64,000 nucleotides of DNA from Pseudomonas fragi (GCF_900105835.1 NZ_LT629783.1:1-64000); one strand, 5' to 3'; shown: positions 19,692 through 29,113, numbered from the stretch's first letter. Notes: generated from the letters alone by a model not told the origin. Numbers and translations: made by a program.

Positions 19692-21092
19692 TTATTTACT
19701 ACGGCGGATATGCCTTTTCGCACTGCGCGCCAACCGCACGCCCAGCATCAGCGCAGCGCAGGTCAGGCCCACGATCAAACCCTGCCACAGCCCGCTCGGG
19801 CCATTGGCCGGGCCGAACCAGTCGGTCAGCCCCAGTGCATAGCCCACCGGCAAGCCAATCCCCCAATAAGCAAACAAGGTCAGGATCATCGTTACCCGCG
19901 TGTCCTGATAACCGCGCAGGGCACCGGCCGCAGTCACCTGGATCACGTCCGAGAACTGATACAGCGCGGCAAACATCAGCAGCATGGTCGCCACCTCGAT
20001 CACCAGCGGGTCGGCGGTATAGACGGTGGCAATCTGTTGGCGCAACAGCAGGATCAGACTGGCAGAAATCGCCGCCCACACCAGTGCGGTGCCCATGCCC
20101 ACGCCCGCCACAAAGCGTGCTTCGCGCGGCTGTTCACGGCCCAGGGCCTGGCCCACGCGTACGGTAATCGCCATGCCCAATGAGTACGGAATCATGAATA
20201 CCAGCGAGCTGAAGTTCAGGGCGATTTGATGGCCCGCCACCACCGTGGCACCCAGGCTGCCAATCAACAGCGCAATCACCGCAAATATGCTCGACTCGGC
20301 AAAGACCGCGATGCCGATCGGCAAGCCCACGCTGAGCAAGCGCTTGAGGATCGACCAGTTTGGCCATTCAAAATGGCTGTAGACCTTGCTCGATTGGTAG
20401 ATGGCGCCTCTATAAGTCCAGGCCACCATGCCAAGCGCCATAAACCACATCACAATGGCCGTGGCCCAGCCGCAGCCCACGCCACCCATTGCCGGAACGC
20501 CAAAGTGGCCATAGATAAAGATGTAGTTGATCGGGATATTCAGGGCCAGGGCGCTGAGCCCCAGGATCATGCTTGGCCGGGTTTTGCCCAGGCCATCACT
20601 GAAATTGCGCAACACGCAATACAGGCCCACGGCAGGCATGCCGCTGGCGATCCCGTGCAGGTACCCCATGCTGGGTGCAATCAGCTCCGGATCGACCTTC
20701 ATCAGGTGCAACAGCGGTTCTGCGCCAATCAGGATCAGCGCCGCACACAAGCCGGTGATCAGGGCCAGCCACAAGGCCTGGCGTACGATCGGGCCGATTT
20801 CGCCGTGGGTATTGGCGCCAAAACGCTGGGCGACCTTGGGGGTGGTCGCCAGCAAAATACCCGACATCAGCAAAAACACTGGCACCCAGATCGAGTTGCC
20901 CAGTGCCACGGCGGCCAGGTCCCGCGGGCCGACGCGCCCGGCCATCACCGCATCGACAAAGCCCATGGCCGTGGTGGCGATTTGCGAAATGATGATGGGG
21001 AGCGCCAGCGCCAGCAGCGCGCGCACTTCGGTGCGCACCCGGGCCGGGCGGCTGACAGCAATGGAGGAGGAGGGTTGGGTCACAGAGTTCAC
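19692..21092 (-). CDS. MATE family multidrug efflux transporter (NorM/PmpM-like)
   Basis: 466-residue inner-membrane antiporter with about 12 helices in two homologous halves. The conserved opening is ALPIIISQIATTAMGFVDAVMAGRVGPRDLAAVALG. NorM-type proteins expel cationic drugs using Na+ or H+. The reading starts at a GTG (21092); no in-frame ATG precedes the first helix. It is convergent with tusA and divergent from pdxB. Substrates cannot be deduced. Confidence 0.92.
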   Translation of the reverse strand: MNSVTQPSSSIAVSRPARVRTEVRALLALALPIIISQIATTAMGFVDAVMAGRVGPRDLAAVALGNSIWVPVFLLMSGILLATTPKVAQRFGANTHGEIGPIVRQALWLALITGLCAALILIGAEPLLHLMKVDPELIAPSMGYLHGIASGMPAVGLYCVLRNFSDGLGKTRPSMILGLSALALNIPINYIFIYGHFGVPAMGGVGCGWATAIVMWFMALGMVAWTYRGAIYQSSKVYSHFEWPNWSILKRLLSVGLPIGIAVFAESSIFAVIALLIGSLGATVVAGHQIALNFSSLVFMIPYSLGMAITVRVGQALGREQPREARFVAGVGMGTALVWAAISASLILLLRQQIATVYTADPLVIEVATMLLMFAALYQFSDVIQVTAAGALRGYQDTRVTMILTLFAYWGIGLPVGYALGLTDWFGPANGPSGLWQGLIVGLTCAALMLGVRLARSAKRHIRRSK

Positions 21093-21266
21093 AGGCTTGC
21101 ATCCACAGGGTTAAACGCGCAAAGCCGGGGATTGTACGCCTGACCAAACGGTCAGTTAACACCGAGTTGTAGGCGCTTTGTAAACGTGCCGGCAAGTACC
21201 TGCACACCCGGCTGGCCCATTGCGCGTAACAACGCCTACACTGCCACTCCGCGAAAGGAGCCTGCC

Positions 21267-22409
21267 ATGTTGATTGTTGCTGACGAAAATATTCCGCTGA
21301 TTGAAGAATTTTTTGCTGACTTCGGTGAAATACGCCGCCTGCCGGGGCGCCAGATCAACCGCGCCGACGTCCACGATGCCGATGTTTTGCTGGTGCGCTC
21401 GGTGACCAAAGTGGACCGCGAGCTGCTCGAAGGCAGCGCAGTGCGGTTTGTCGGCACTTGTACCATCGGCACCGATCACCTGGCGCTGGACTACTTTCAG
21501 CAAGCCGGTATCCAGTGGTCCAGCGCCCCTGGCTGCAATGCGCGTGGGGTAGTGGACTATGTGCTGGGTAGCCTGCTGACCCTGGCTGAAATCGAAGGCG
21601 CCGACTTGACCCAGCGTACCTATGGCGTGGTTGGCGCCGGCGAAGTGGGCGGGCGGCTGGTTAACGTCCTGCGTGCATTGGGCTTCAATGTGCTGGTGTG
21701 CGACCCGGTGCGCCAGGCCGCTGAAGGCGGTGACTACGTCAGCCTTGAACAGATTATCGAGCAGTGCGATGTGCTCAGCCTGCATACGCCCCTGGACAAG
21801 GGCGGCGATTACCCGACCTGGCACTTGCTCGATCAGCAGCGCCTGGAGCAGTTGAAACCCGGCACCTGGCTGATCAACGCTAGTCGTGGGCCGGTGGTGG
21901 ACAATGCCGCGCTGCGTGAAGTACTAACCCGCCGCGATGACCTGCAAGCGGTGCTGGACGTGTGGGAAGGCGAGCCGCAAGTGGACGTCGAACTGGCGGA
22001 CTTGTGTGTGCTGGCGACCCCGCATATTGCCGGCTACAGCCTGGACGGCAAACAGCGCGGCACGGCGCAGATTTATCAGGCGTTGTGTGATTTCCTGGGC
22101 CATAGCCCAGAGGTCAAATTGGCCGACCTGTTGCCTGCACCCTGGCTGGCCAAGGTCGAACTGAGCGCCAGCAGCGACCCGGCCTGGGCCTTGGCGATGC
22201 TGTGCCGTGGCGTGTATGACCCGCGCCGTGACGATGCCGATTTTCGTCGCAGCCTGATCGGTACCGTGCAAGAGCAGAAGCTGGCCTTCGACGGCTTGCG
22301 CAAGCACTACCCGATTCGCCGTGAAATCGAAGGCTTGCAGGTGCATATCGAGGGCGAGTCAGTAGCCTTGAAGCAACTGGTAAAGGCCTTGGGCGCAGTG
22401 CCGGTCTGA
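21267..22409 (+). CDS. pdxB: 4-phosphoerythronate dehydrogenase
   Basis: 380-residue NAD-dependent D-2-hydroxyacid dehydrogenase of pyridoxal 5'-phosphate synthesis, oxidising 4-phospho-D-erythronate. It opens [16 protein letters not shown], has the nucleotide fold [13 protein letters not shown], and the catalytic Arg ([10 protein letters not shown]), Glu (WEGEPQVD) and His (TPHIAGYS). The PdxB-specific C-terminal dimerisation domain is present. The ATG at 21267 has AAAGGAG upstream. Confidence 0.97.
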   Translation: MLIVADENIPLIEEFFADFGEIRRLPGRQINRADVHDADVLLVRSVTKVDRELLEGSAVRFVGTCTIGTDHLALDYFQQAGIQWSSAPGCNARGVVDYVLGSLLTLAEIEGADLTQRTYGVVGAGEVGGRLVNVLRALGFNVLVCDPVRQAAEGGDYVSLEQIIEQCDVLSLHTPLDKGGDYPTWHLLDQQRLEQLKPGTWLINASRGPVVDNAALREVLTRRDDLQAVLDVWEGEPQVDVELADLCVLATPHIAGYSLDGKQRGTAQIYQALCDFLGHSPEVKLADLLPAPWLAKVELSASSDPAWALAMLCRGVYDPRRDDADFRRSLIGTVQEQKLAFDGLRKHYPIRREIEGLQVHIEGESVALKQLVKALGAVPV

Positions 22410-22420
22410 GCCTGCGGGCA

Positions 22421-22452
22421 TAAAAAAACCGGCCTTGGGTAACCAGGCCGGT
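22421..22452 (-). terminator. Terminator of the PA1571-like gene (bidirectional hairpin)
   Basis: ACCGGCCT (22428-22435) and AGGCCGGT (22445-22452) form the stem. The T run follows on the minus strand, ending the small gene at 22483; the hairpin also lies just after pdxB. Confidence 0.88.
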
Positions 22453-22482
22453 CAGTGAAACGAATGCTGTGTGATCTTGGGA

Positions 22483-22659
22483 TCAGTCTTTGCGTGAAGG
22501 CTTGACCAGACGTTGCTCCAGCTCGTGGCAGGCGTCCTGGATCATCGCTTCAGTGATCAGCACTTCCTGACCATTTTCGTCGATAAACGCGCACCCCAGA
22601 GATTGCTGTGGCTGGGTGCGAATAACCGGTACGGCTTGAGCGTTCTGTTGCAAATCCAT
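22483..22659 (-). CDS. PA1571 family small protein
   Basis: 58-residue protein of unknown function (MDLQQNAQAVPVIR... LGCAFIDENGQEVLITEAMIQDACHELEQRL), resembling the Pseudomonas PA1571 family. The ATG at 22659 is preferred over one at 22674 because GAGGAG lies 9-14 bases before it. No signal peptide or helix is seen. It has its own terminator. Confidence 0.8.
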   Translation of the reverse strand: MDLQQNAQAVPVIRTQPQQSLGCAFIDENGQEVLITEAMIQDACHELEQRLVKPSRKD

Positions 22660-22910
22660 GGCCTGTCTCCTCATCAGGGTGTAGCGCTACTGTAGATCCG
22701 TTTAATGACCAAGCTGTGACAAACTTGGCGACCACCCCAGTCCAACAGAAATATCCTGAAACTTCCAGCCCGACTTTAGAACATTACCGTCTAGGCTTTG
22801 TGGTTGCGGGTCATATTCAAAACGAGTGAGAAAGGTTTACCGGCCCGGGGCGAACTTCGTTGTAGGCTGTGCAGGCTTTTTACGCTTGTCCACTCTCTGG
22901 ATACCTGCCG

Positions 22911-24668
22911 ATGCTGTCTTCCCGTCACCGCCGCGCCATTCGTCTGGCCACCCATTTTATTGCGCCCTATCGCTGGCAAGCCTTTGGTGCGCTATTGGCT
23001 CTGATTGTCACGGCAGGCATCACCTTGTCGATGGGGCAGGGTATCCGGCTGCTGGTCGACAAGGGGTTTATGACCCAGTCGCCGCACCTGCTCAACCAGA
23101 GCATCGGATTTTTCCTGGTACTGGTGCTGGGTTTGTCTGTGGGTACCTTTGTGCGCTTTTATCTGGTGTCGTGGATCGGCGAGCGGGTGGTCGCCGATAT
23201 CCGGCGCCAGGTGTTCAATCACCTGATCGGCTTGCACCCGGGGTTCTACGAGAACAACCGCAGCTCGGAAATCCAGTCCCGCCTGACGACCGACACCACT
23301 CTGCTGCAATCGGTGATCGGTTCTTCACTGTCGTTGTTCCTGCGCAACAGCCTGATGGTGATCGGCGGCGTGATCCTGTTGTTTGTCACCAACCCCAAGC
23401 TCACCAGTATCGTGGTGGTCGCTTTGCCGCTGGTACTGGTCCCGATTCTGTTTTTTGGCCGTCGGGTGCGCAGCCTGTCGCGCCAGAGCCAGGACCGGAT
23501 CGCCGATGTCGGCAGTTATGTGGCCGAGGCCCTGAGCCAGATCAAGACGGTGCAGGCCTACAACCATCAACAGCAAGACCAGCAGCGCTTTGCCAGCACC
23601 GTCGAGCATGCGTTTGCCACTGCCCGCAAACGTATCCTGCAACGGGCCTGGCTGATTACCCTGGTGATCCTGCTGGTACTGGGGGCTGTGGGAGTGATGC
23701 TGTGGGTGGGCGGCATGGACGTGATCGCCGGGCGCATCACCGGCGGCGAGCTGGCCGCCTTTGTGTTTTACAGCCTGGTGGTTGGCAGTGCGTTCGGCAC
23801 CTTGAGCGAGGTGATTGGCGAGCTGCAACAGGCGGCGGGGGCGGCTGAGCGGATCGCCGAACTGCTGCAGGCAAAAAGCCTGATCCTGGCACCGAGCACG
23901 GATTTGCGCGTGTTGCCCGCGCGGGTGGAAGGTCATCTTCAGCTGGAAAACCTGCGTTTTTCCTACCCCTCACGGCCAGAAAGCCATGCCATTGACGGCT
24001 TGAGCCTGACGGTCAATGCGGGAGAAACCCTGGCGCTGGTCGGGCCTTCGGGGGCAGGCAAGTCGACATTGTTTGACTTGTTGCTGCGCTTTTACGACCC
24101 CCAGCAAGGCCGGATTCTGCTGGAAGGCCAACCGATCACCCAGCTTGACCCGCAGGACTTGCGTCGCTGCTTTGCCCTGGTGTCGCAAACCCCGGCGCTA
24201 TTTTTTGGCAGCATTGAAGACAACATTCGCTACGGCAATGCCGGGGCCAGTGACGAGCAAGTCCAGGCGGCGGCCCGCATTGCCCATGCCCACGACTTTA
24301 TCCTGCAAATGCCCGAGGGTTATAAAACCCATTTGGGAGATGGCGGCCTGGGGTTGTCGGGAGGGCAACGCCAGCGTCTGGCAATTGCCCGGGCGTTGCT
24401 GGTGGATGCGCCGATCCTGTTGCTGGACGAGGCTACCAGTGCGCTTGATGCCCAGAGCGAGCATTTAATCCAGCAGGCTTTGCCCAGCCTGATGCGGGGG
24501 CGTACAACGCTGGTGATCGCCCATCGTCTGGCCACTGTGCAGAATGCTGACCGTATCGCGGTGATGGACCAGGGCAAACTGGTTGCCATCGGCACCCACG
24601 CCCAATTGATCGCCAGCAACCCGCTGTATGCGCGGCTGGCGGCGTTGCAGTTCAATGCGACGGTCTAG
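22911..24668 (+). CDS. ABC exporter half-transporter (MsbA/LmrA-like, fused membrane and ATPase domains)
   Basis: 585-residue exporter half: six helices in residues about 20-310, then an ATPase domain with Walker A (LVGPSGAGKST), signature LSGGQRQRLAIARALL, Walker B ILLLDEATSALD and the switch His in VIAHRLATVQ. It would act as a homodimer exporting lipid or drug-like substrates; the substrate is unknown. The start at 22911 (MLSSRHRRAIRLATHF) is favoured over 22869 from where the family's first helix lies, although no strong ribosome site is seen. Confidence 0.9.
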   Translation: MLSSRHRRAIRLATHFIAPYRWQAFGALLALIVTAGITLSMGQGIRLLVDKGFMTQSPHLLNQSIGFFLVLVLGLSVGTFVRFYLVSWIGERVVADIRRQVFNHLIGLHPGFYENNRSSEIQSRLTTDTTLLQSVIGSSLSLFLRNSLMVIGGVILLFVTNPKLTSIVVVALPLVLVPILFFGRRVRSLSRQSQDRIADVGSYVAEALSQIKTVQAYNHQQQDQQRFASTVEHAFATARKRILQRAWLITLVILLVLGAVGVMLWVGGMDVIAGRITGGELAAFVFYSLVVGSAFGTLSEVIGELQQAAGAAERIAELLQAKSLILAPSTDLRVLPARVEGHLQLENLRFSYPSRPESHAIDGLSLTVNAGETLALVGPSGAGKSTLFDLLLRFYDPQQGRILLEGQPITQLDPQDLRRCFALVSQTPALFFGSIEDNIRYGNAGASDEQVQAAARIAHAHDFILQMPEGYKTHLGDGGLGLSGGQRQRLAIARALLVDAPILLLDEATSALDAQSEHLIQQALPSLMRGRTTLVIAHRLATVQNADRIAVMDQGKLVAIGTHAQLIASNPLYARLAALQFNATV

Positions 24669-24757
24669 TGTGGGAGTTGGCTTGCCTGCGATGCAGGCAA
24701 TGCGGTCTATCAGTGAAATCGCGGTGCTGCCATCGCGAGCAAGCCCGCTCCCACAGG
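24669..24757. repeat. REP doublet
   Basis: Two inverted REP cores (GTGGGAGTTGGCTTGC and GCAAGCCCGCTCCCAC) flank about 55 bases, starting right after the ABC exporter stop codon and facing the convergent ppnP gene. Confidence 0.9.
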
Positions 24758-24766
24758 GGTTTGGCC

Positions 24767-25048
24767 TTAGCGGTACTCACACAGGTAAGCGGTATCCACT
24801 GCGACCTTGAGCTGGAACTTGCTGTTGGCCGGCACATTGAACTGGCTGCCGGTCTTGAAGGTTTCATACTCGCTACTGCCCGGCAGCTTGACGCTCAGCT
24901 CGCCGGAGACCACATGCATGATTTCACGTTCGGCAGTACCGAACTCGTATTCGCCCGCAGCCATGACGCCAATAGTGGCCTTGCCTTCGGTTTGGGCGAA
25001 GGCAATCGACTTGACGGTGCCGTCGAAGTATTCGTTGACTTTAAACAT
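24767..25048 (-). CDS. ppnP: Pyrimidine/purine nucleoside phosphorylase
   Basis: 93-residue single-domain cupin (former DUF1255). It begins [17 protein letters not shown] and has the cupin strands [31 protein letters not shown] in overlapping segments and the ending [12 protein letters not shown]. PpnP splits nucleosides with phosphate to free base and ribose 1-phosphate. Length is exactly that of the family. GAGGAATCGCC precedes the ATG. Confidence 0.93.
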   Translation of the reverse strand: MFKVNEYFDGTVKSIAFAQTEGKATIGVMAAGEYEFGTAEREIMHVVSGELSVKLPGSSEYETFKTGSQFNVPANSKFQLKVAVDTAYLCEYR

Positions 25049-25126
25049 GGCGATTCCTCGGAATGGGCTAAAAAGGGCTGGCCAGTATGCAGAAGCGGTT
25101 TTATCCCGTCACGCCCTTTTGTGGCC

Positions 25127-25669
25127 CTAGCCCTTGAGCACCAGCGGCAATAAACGCGCGGTATTACGCGCGTCTTCCAGCGCCCGGTGCTGCTGGCCAC
25201 TGAACTGCATCCCGGCCAGTTGCAGGGCGCTGTTAAGGCCCAGCGGCTGCTTTAACTGGCGGGCCCTGGCAAATTGCTGCTTGAGGTTCATGTGCGGCAA
25301 TTGCTGCAGGGCGCTGTGCAGTTGCTGTTGGCGCCATTCCTGCTCCAGCTGTTTGCGGTCGTATTCGCCCCAGCTGGCCCAGCCTTCCAGTTTGGGCAGG
25401 TGCTGGCCCAACCAGCGTTCGAACTGTTCCCACACCTGCGTCATCGGTGCCCCCGCATCAATATTGGCCTGGGTGATGCGGGTCAGTTGGCGGCAAAAAG
25501 GCGTCAACAGGGGGCGCCGTTGCGGGCGAATGAAACGCTGGAAATGATCCACCTCACGCCCCGCGCGGGTGACCACGCTGGCGCCGATTTCAATCACTTC
25601 CATTTCCTCCAGGGGCCAGCCGCCATCATCGGTAGTGGCTTCCAGGTCAATTACCAGCCAGTGAGGCAT
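25127..25669 (-). CDS. DEDDh 3'-5' exonuclease (KapD/ERI-like)
   Basis: 180-residue exonuclease-fold protein. Motif I is VIDLEATTDDGG, an acidic Asp lies in the central segment, and the C-terminal HRALEDARNTARLL gives the His-Asp pair of the DEDDh class. The family trims RNA or DNA 3' ends; the natural substrate is unknown. Monocistronic on available evidence. Confidence 0.85.
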   Translation of the reverse strand: MPHWLVIDLEATTDDGGWPLEEMEVIEIGASVVTRAGREVDHFQRFIRPQRRPLLTPFCRQLTRITQANIDAGAPMTQVWEQFERWLGQHLPKLEGWASWGEYDRKQLEQEWRQQQLHSALQQLPHMNLKQQFARARQLKQPLGLNSALQLAGMQFSGQQHRALEDARNTARLLPLVLKG

Positions 25670-25857
25670 GTGCAGCTTCCTTTAACAGCATCGGCGTGAA
25701 GTGGGAGCGTAGCTAAAACCCGGGGCCAGGCGCTTATTTTGTAGTGGGCCGGCAGGGGGCTTGCTTGCTAGTCTATATGCGCTTTAATGATGTGCGTGCC
25801 CGATCTCAGGTCGCGTGTCGATCAATAAGTTCCAGCCCGGGGCGGCGTCAGGTGCGT

Positions 25858-26649
25858 ATGGTTTTGAAGTGTTCGCCGCTACAGTTGGCCCACAGCCTGT
25901 TGCTGACCCTCGGTATGGTCTGGCTGACACCGGTGTGGTGCGCCCAGGAAGTACGGGTGGGTGCTGCGCATTTTCCGCCGTATACCGTACGCCCCGAACG
26001 CGGCGTCGACACCGGCTTGCTGTCGCAACTGCTCGATGCCCTCAACCAGTTGCAGGACGACTACCGATTTGTCCTGGTACCCAGTTCTGTGCCGCGACGT
26101 GTGCGCGATTTCGAGCGGGGGCGGGTGGACATGCTGATGTTCGAGAACCCGGCCTGGGGCTGGCAGGCGTTCTCTTACGTTGCCGTTGATATGGGGCTGG
26201 AAGACGCTGAAGTGTTTGTTGCCCGCCAGCAGCCTGATCGTCAGCAAAGCTATTTTGATGATTTGAGCGGCAAGCGCCTTGCGCTGTTCAGCGGCTATCA
26301 CTACGCCTTTGCCGGGTTCAACCCGGCACCCAAGTACCTTGCCGAAACGTTTGCGGCAACCCTGACCTATTCCCACGAAAGCAATCTGTTGATGGTGTTG
26401 CGCGGTCGTGCGGATATTGCCTTGATGACCCGCTCCAACCTGATCGAGATGTTGCGCAGCGACCCTGAGACCCGTTCGCGGGTGATGGTGTCCGAACGGG
26501 TCGACCAGACCTATCGTCATTACGCCTTGCTGCGGCCAGAAGCACCAATCCAGAGCCGCAATTTTGCCCAGATGATGCAAAAGCTGCGTGACAACGGCCA
26601 GCTGCAAGCTATTTTTGCACCTTACAAGATTGCCGTGGTGGGGATGTAG
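25858..26649 (+). CDS. Periplasmic solute-binding protein, family 3-like
   Basis: 263 residues with a signal peptide (HSLLLTLGMVWLTPVWCA, cut before QEVRVGA). The mature part has the bilobal solute-binding fold: RVGAAHFPPYTVRPERGVDTGLLSQLLDAL, FERGRVDMLMFENPAWGW, LSGKRLALFSGYHYAF. No transporter or sensor genes adjoin it, so it may be an orphan or serve a sensor elsewhere. The ATG at 25858 follows CAGGTG. The ligand is unknown; the family often binds amino acids. Confidence 0.8.
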   Translation: MVLKCSPLQLAHSLLLTLGMVWLTPVWCAQEVRVGAAHFPPYTVRPERGVDTGLLSQLLDALNQLQDDYRFVLVPSSVPRRVRDFERGRVDMLMFENPAWGWQAFSYVAVDMGLEDAEVFVARQQPDRQQSYFDDLSGKRLALFSGYHYAFAGFNPAPKYLAETFAATLTYSHESNLLMVLRGRADIALMTRSNLIEMLRSDPETRSRVMVSERVDQTYRHYALLRPEAPIQSRNFAQMMQKLRDNGQLQAIFAPYKIAVVGM

Positions 26650-26663
26650 GGAGGGGATTTTGC

Positions 26664-26705
26664 GCCGGCTTCGCCGCCGATCGCAGCCTTCGGCAGCGGC
26701 TACAG
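26664..26705. repeat. Short GC-rich hairpin repeat between solute-binding gene and pvdS
   Basis: GCCGGCTTCGCCGCCGATCGCAGCC and the following TTCGGCAGCGGCTACA contain partial inverted repeats resembling the ends of the long palindromic family at 12308 and 57750. It lies between convergent genes. Confidence 0.5.
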
Positions 26706-26735
26706 GTTATGTCAGCCTTTGTTGGCGCAGCAGTA

Positions 26736-27284
26736 TCAACGCCGCGCGTAGGTATCGGCGTGAGTGCCCGACACTTCGCGGCAATGGATCAAGGCATCGC
26801 GAATCATGAAGTTGACCAGGGTCGGCGACACGCCCAGTTCCTTGGCGATGTCCTTTTGCTGCACGCCGTGCAGGCGATACATCTCGAAGGCATAGCGGGT
26901 GCGGCTCGGCAATTCGGTGAGCGCCACTGCGATATGTTCCAGGGTCGAGAAATTGATCAGCGAGGCTTCCGGCGAAGCGCCGTGGATCACCACATTGAGG
27001 CCTTCTTCTTCGGTGCCCGAGTATTTTTGCTCCAGCGCCTGCTTGCGGTAGTGGTCGATCGCCAGGTTACGCACGATCTGGAACAGGTAGCTGAGCTGGG
27101 CCTTGAAGGACGAGGTGATCTGCGGTGCGGACTGCAAACGGAAGAAGGCATCCTGCACCACATCTTCAGCCCTGTAGCGGCAGCCGGTGATGCGGGCTGC
27201 AATTTTGACCAGCACCAGCCGGTTATCGACAAAGGCTTGAAGTAGGGGTGAGTCGCACTTGCCTGTGGACATGGGTTCCGTCAT
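26736..27284 (-). CDS. pvdS: Extracytoplasmic-function sigma factor PvdS (pyoverdine sigma factor)
   Basis: 182-residue ECF sigma factor very close to P. aeruginosa PvdS as I recall it: STGKCDSPLLQAFVDNR, ITGCRYRAEDVVQDAFFRLQ (region 2), YLFQIVRNLAIDHYRKQALE, and QKDIAKELGVSPTLVNFMI (region 4 helix-turn-helix). PvdS directs transcription of pyoverdine synthesis and related iron genes. The ATG at 27284 has AGGTGATC upstream; a GTG at 27293 is an alternative. A Fur box lies about 82-96 bases upstream, so low iron should induce it. The fpv operon lies 13 kb away. Confidence 0.95.
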   Translation of the reverse strand: MTEPMSTGKCDSPLLQAFVDNRLVLVKIAARITGCRYRAEDVVQDAFFRLQSAPQITSSFKAQLSYLFQIVRNLAIDHYRKQALEQKYSGTEEEGLNVVIHGASPEASLINFSTLEHIAVALTELPSRTRYAFEMYRLHGVQQKDIAKELGVSPTLVNFMIRDALIHCREVSGTHADTYARR

Positions 27285-27365
27285 GGAGATCACCTGCTGC
27301 GAATGAGTGAGTGAGGACCTCTTCGTGGGAGGCGTCCTACACAGCTGTTCACAAGCTAGGCTTAA

Positions 27366-27380
27366 TGATAATGATTGTCA
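27366..27380. promoter_or_regulatory. Fur box in the pvdS promoter
   Basis: TGATAATGATTGTCA matches the 7-1-7 Fur palindrome TGATAAT-N-ATTATCA with one mismatch. It lies 82-96 bases upstream of the pvdS ATG. Fur repression of pvdS is established in Pseudomonas. Confidence 0.88.
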
Positions 27381-27447
27381 ATTGAGAAACAGAATTAATC
27401 GCACCTTAAAAGGGCGAACTGAGACCTGGCTCACGCCGGCGCTGGCG

Positions 27448-27481
27448 AGGCTGCGATCCCGTGCCCCGGCGATCGCAGCCT
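27448..27481. repeat. Inverted repeat with perfect 11-bp arms downstream of dsbG
   Basis: AGGCTGCGATC (27448-27458) and GATCGCAGCCT (27471-27481) lie 8 bases after the dsbG stop. There is no T run; it may act as a weak end signal or mRNA stabiliser. Confidence 0.7.
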
Positions 27482-27488
27482 GCGGGTT

Positions 27489-28262
27489 TTACTTGGGCCC
27501 GAGGATCTGCACCAGCTTGTCCGGCGACGGCGCGCCTTGCTGCTGTTGCAGGTTGCCTTTTTCGTCGAGATAGAAAATGGCCGGGGTGGCCGCCACATCC
27601 AGTTCCTCCATCAACTGCGCGTTGGCATCGAGCTTGGCCTGTACGTCAGCCGGGATTTTCGCCAGGGGCTTGAGGGTGCTGGCCTTGCCGGCTTTCTCGT
27701 GTTCGTGAAGGGCTTGCTGCGGGTCTTTGGCGGCCAGTAGAGCCGCGGATTTGGCCGGGCTGTCTTCGCGGATGATGCCTACCATGATATGGCGCAGTTG
27801 CACCTTGCCCGAGTCGACCCAGGGGCGGGCCTGCTCCCAGAACATGTTGCAGTACGGGCAGTTCGGGTCACTGAACAGGTACACGATGCGCGGCGCATCG
27901 GCCTTGCCGTCAGCAATCCAGTTGCTCTTTTCCATCTCGGCCCACACCTGCTTGGCCATTGGCTCGTACACCAGTTTTTGCAGGGGGGCCAGGCTCAAGT
28001 CCTTGCCGTCGGCGTCATACAGGTTGCCCACCAGTACGTTGCCGTCGGGGGTCAGGTACAGCGCCATGCCACGGTTCTGGTACTGGGCGGCGTAACCACG
28101 CAAGCCGCCGGGGGCATCGAAACTGCCGATGATCTTGGCGCCCTTGGCTTCAATCTTCTTGATTGCCGGCGGCAGCTCTTCGGCTTGCAGCGCAGGCGAT
28201 TGCAGGAGCGCGGCACCCAGCAGGGTAGCCATGCTCAGGGTTAGCAATTTGCGGTTAAACAT
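27489..28262 (-). CDS. dsbG: Thiol:disulfide interchange protein DsbG
   Basis: 257-residue periplasmic protein with signal peptide (LTLSMATLLGAALLQSPALQA). The N-terminal dimerisation domain is followed by a thioredoxin fold with active site DPNCPYCNMFW and cis-Pro loop VAATPAIFYLD. DsbG reduces or isomerises oxidised periplasmic proteins and is kept reduced by DsbD. It is the last gene of a dsbD-tlpA-dsbG operon, its start overlapping the preceding gene by 22 bases. The same trio lies by a two-component pair in P. aeruginosa. Confidence 0.95.
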   Translation of the reverse strand: MFNRKLLTLSMATLLGAALLQSPALQAEELPPAIKKIEAKGAKIIGSFDAPGGLRGYAAQYQNRGMALYLTPDGNVLVGNLYDADGKDLSLAPLQKLVYEPMAKQVWAEMEKSNWIADGKADAPRIVYLFSDPNCPYCNMFWEQARPWVDSGKVQLRHIMVGIIREDSPAKSAALLAAKDPQQALHEHEKAGKASTLKPLAKIPADVQAKLDANAQLMEELDVAATPAIFYLDEKGNLQQQQGAPSPDKLVQILGPK

Positions 28263-29113
28263 GTGTGCTGATTCCTGGCAGGGTCGGCCTGTTGGGCCGA
28301 CATTGAAGTGTTCAGGTTGAAAGGCTCCATCGCCCGGGCCAGGCTGGCTTTTGACAGCTCGCCCAAATGGCTGCCCAGCAGCCGGCCATCCGCGCTATAG
28401 AACAGCGTAGTCGGCAGGGCCATGGAGCCGACCTTTTGTGCCAGTTGACCGCCGCTGTCGAACAGCACGTTGCTCAGGTTCAAGCCCTGGGTTTCAAGGA
28501 AGGTGCTGACACTCTGCATGCTTTCACCCTGATTGACGAACAGGAACGTCACGTTCTGATGCTCGTGCTGGGCGTTTTGCAGCACCGGCATTTCCCGGCG
28601 GCATGGCGGGCACCAGGTGGCCCACAGGTTGATCACCAGCGGGCCGCCCTGATAGCTGCTCAACTGCACCGACTCGCCATTGGCATTGCGCAACACCAGT
28701 TCTGGCAGGCGCGTGCCTTTTTCGTAGAGGTTGCTTGAAAGGCTGGCCAGCAGCCAGAACGCCAGGCCGCTGGCCAGCCCCCAGCCCAGGGGGCGGCGCA
28801 ACCCGGCGCGGCGCCAGCCCCAGATGAGCGCGCCGACCAGCACTGCCAACAGCCCTGGCCACAGTAAAAAACCGCCATCGCGCAGGTCGAGAATTTGCAG
28901 CGGGTCGTCCTTGAAGTAGCGCCAGTAGCTGAGCACAAAGCCGATGCGTGCGCTCAGCAAACCCAGTAAAAACAGGCTGAACAGCACTGACTCCGGGTTT
29001 TCACCACCGCGCTTGGCCACCCGCCAGCCCACCAGTGTCGCCAGGGCAAGGGCCAGGATCAGCAGCAAGTGATTGATGGCCAGCGCAAACGAACCGATGG
29101 TCAGGGTGAGCAT
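28241..29113 (-). CDS. TlpA-family membrane-anchored disulfide reductase with polytopic N-terminus
   Basis: 290 residues. The N-terminal half has four hydrophobic segments (about 8-30, 42-62, 80-100, 108-125) with the pattern SVLFSLFLLGLLSARIGFVL, resembling prolipoprotein diacylglyceryl transferase membrane parts. The C-terminal half is a TlpA-type thioredoxin with WATWCPPCRREMP and cis-Pro segment SMALPTTLFY. It follows dsbD without a gap and overlaps dsbG, so the three act together. It matches the position of P. aeruginosa PA2477. Confidence 0.88.
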   Translation of the reverse strand: MLTLTIGSFALAINHLLLILALALATLVGWRVAKRGGENPESVLFSLFLLGLLSARIGFVLSYWRYFKDDPLQILDLRDGGFLLWPGLLAVLVGALIWGWRRAGLRRPLGWGLASGLAFWLLASLSSNLYEKGTRLPELVLRNANGESVQLSSYQGGPLVINLWATWCPPCRREMPVLQNAQHEHQNVTFLFVNQGESMQSVSTFLETQGLNLSNVLFDSGGQLAQKVGSMALPTTLFYSADGRLLGSHLGELSKASLARAMEPFNLNTSMSAQQADPARNQHTCLTANC

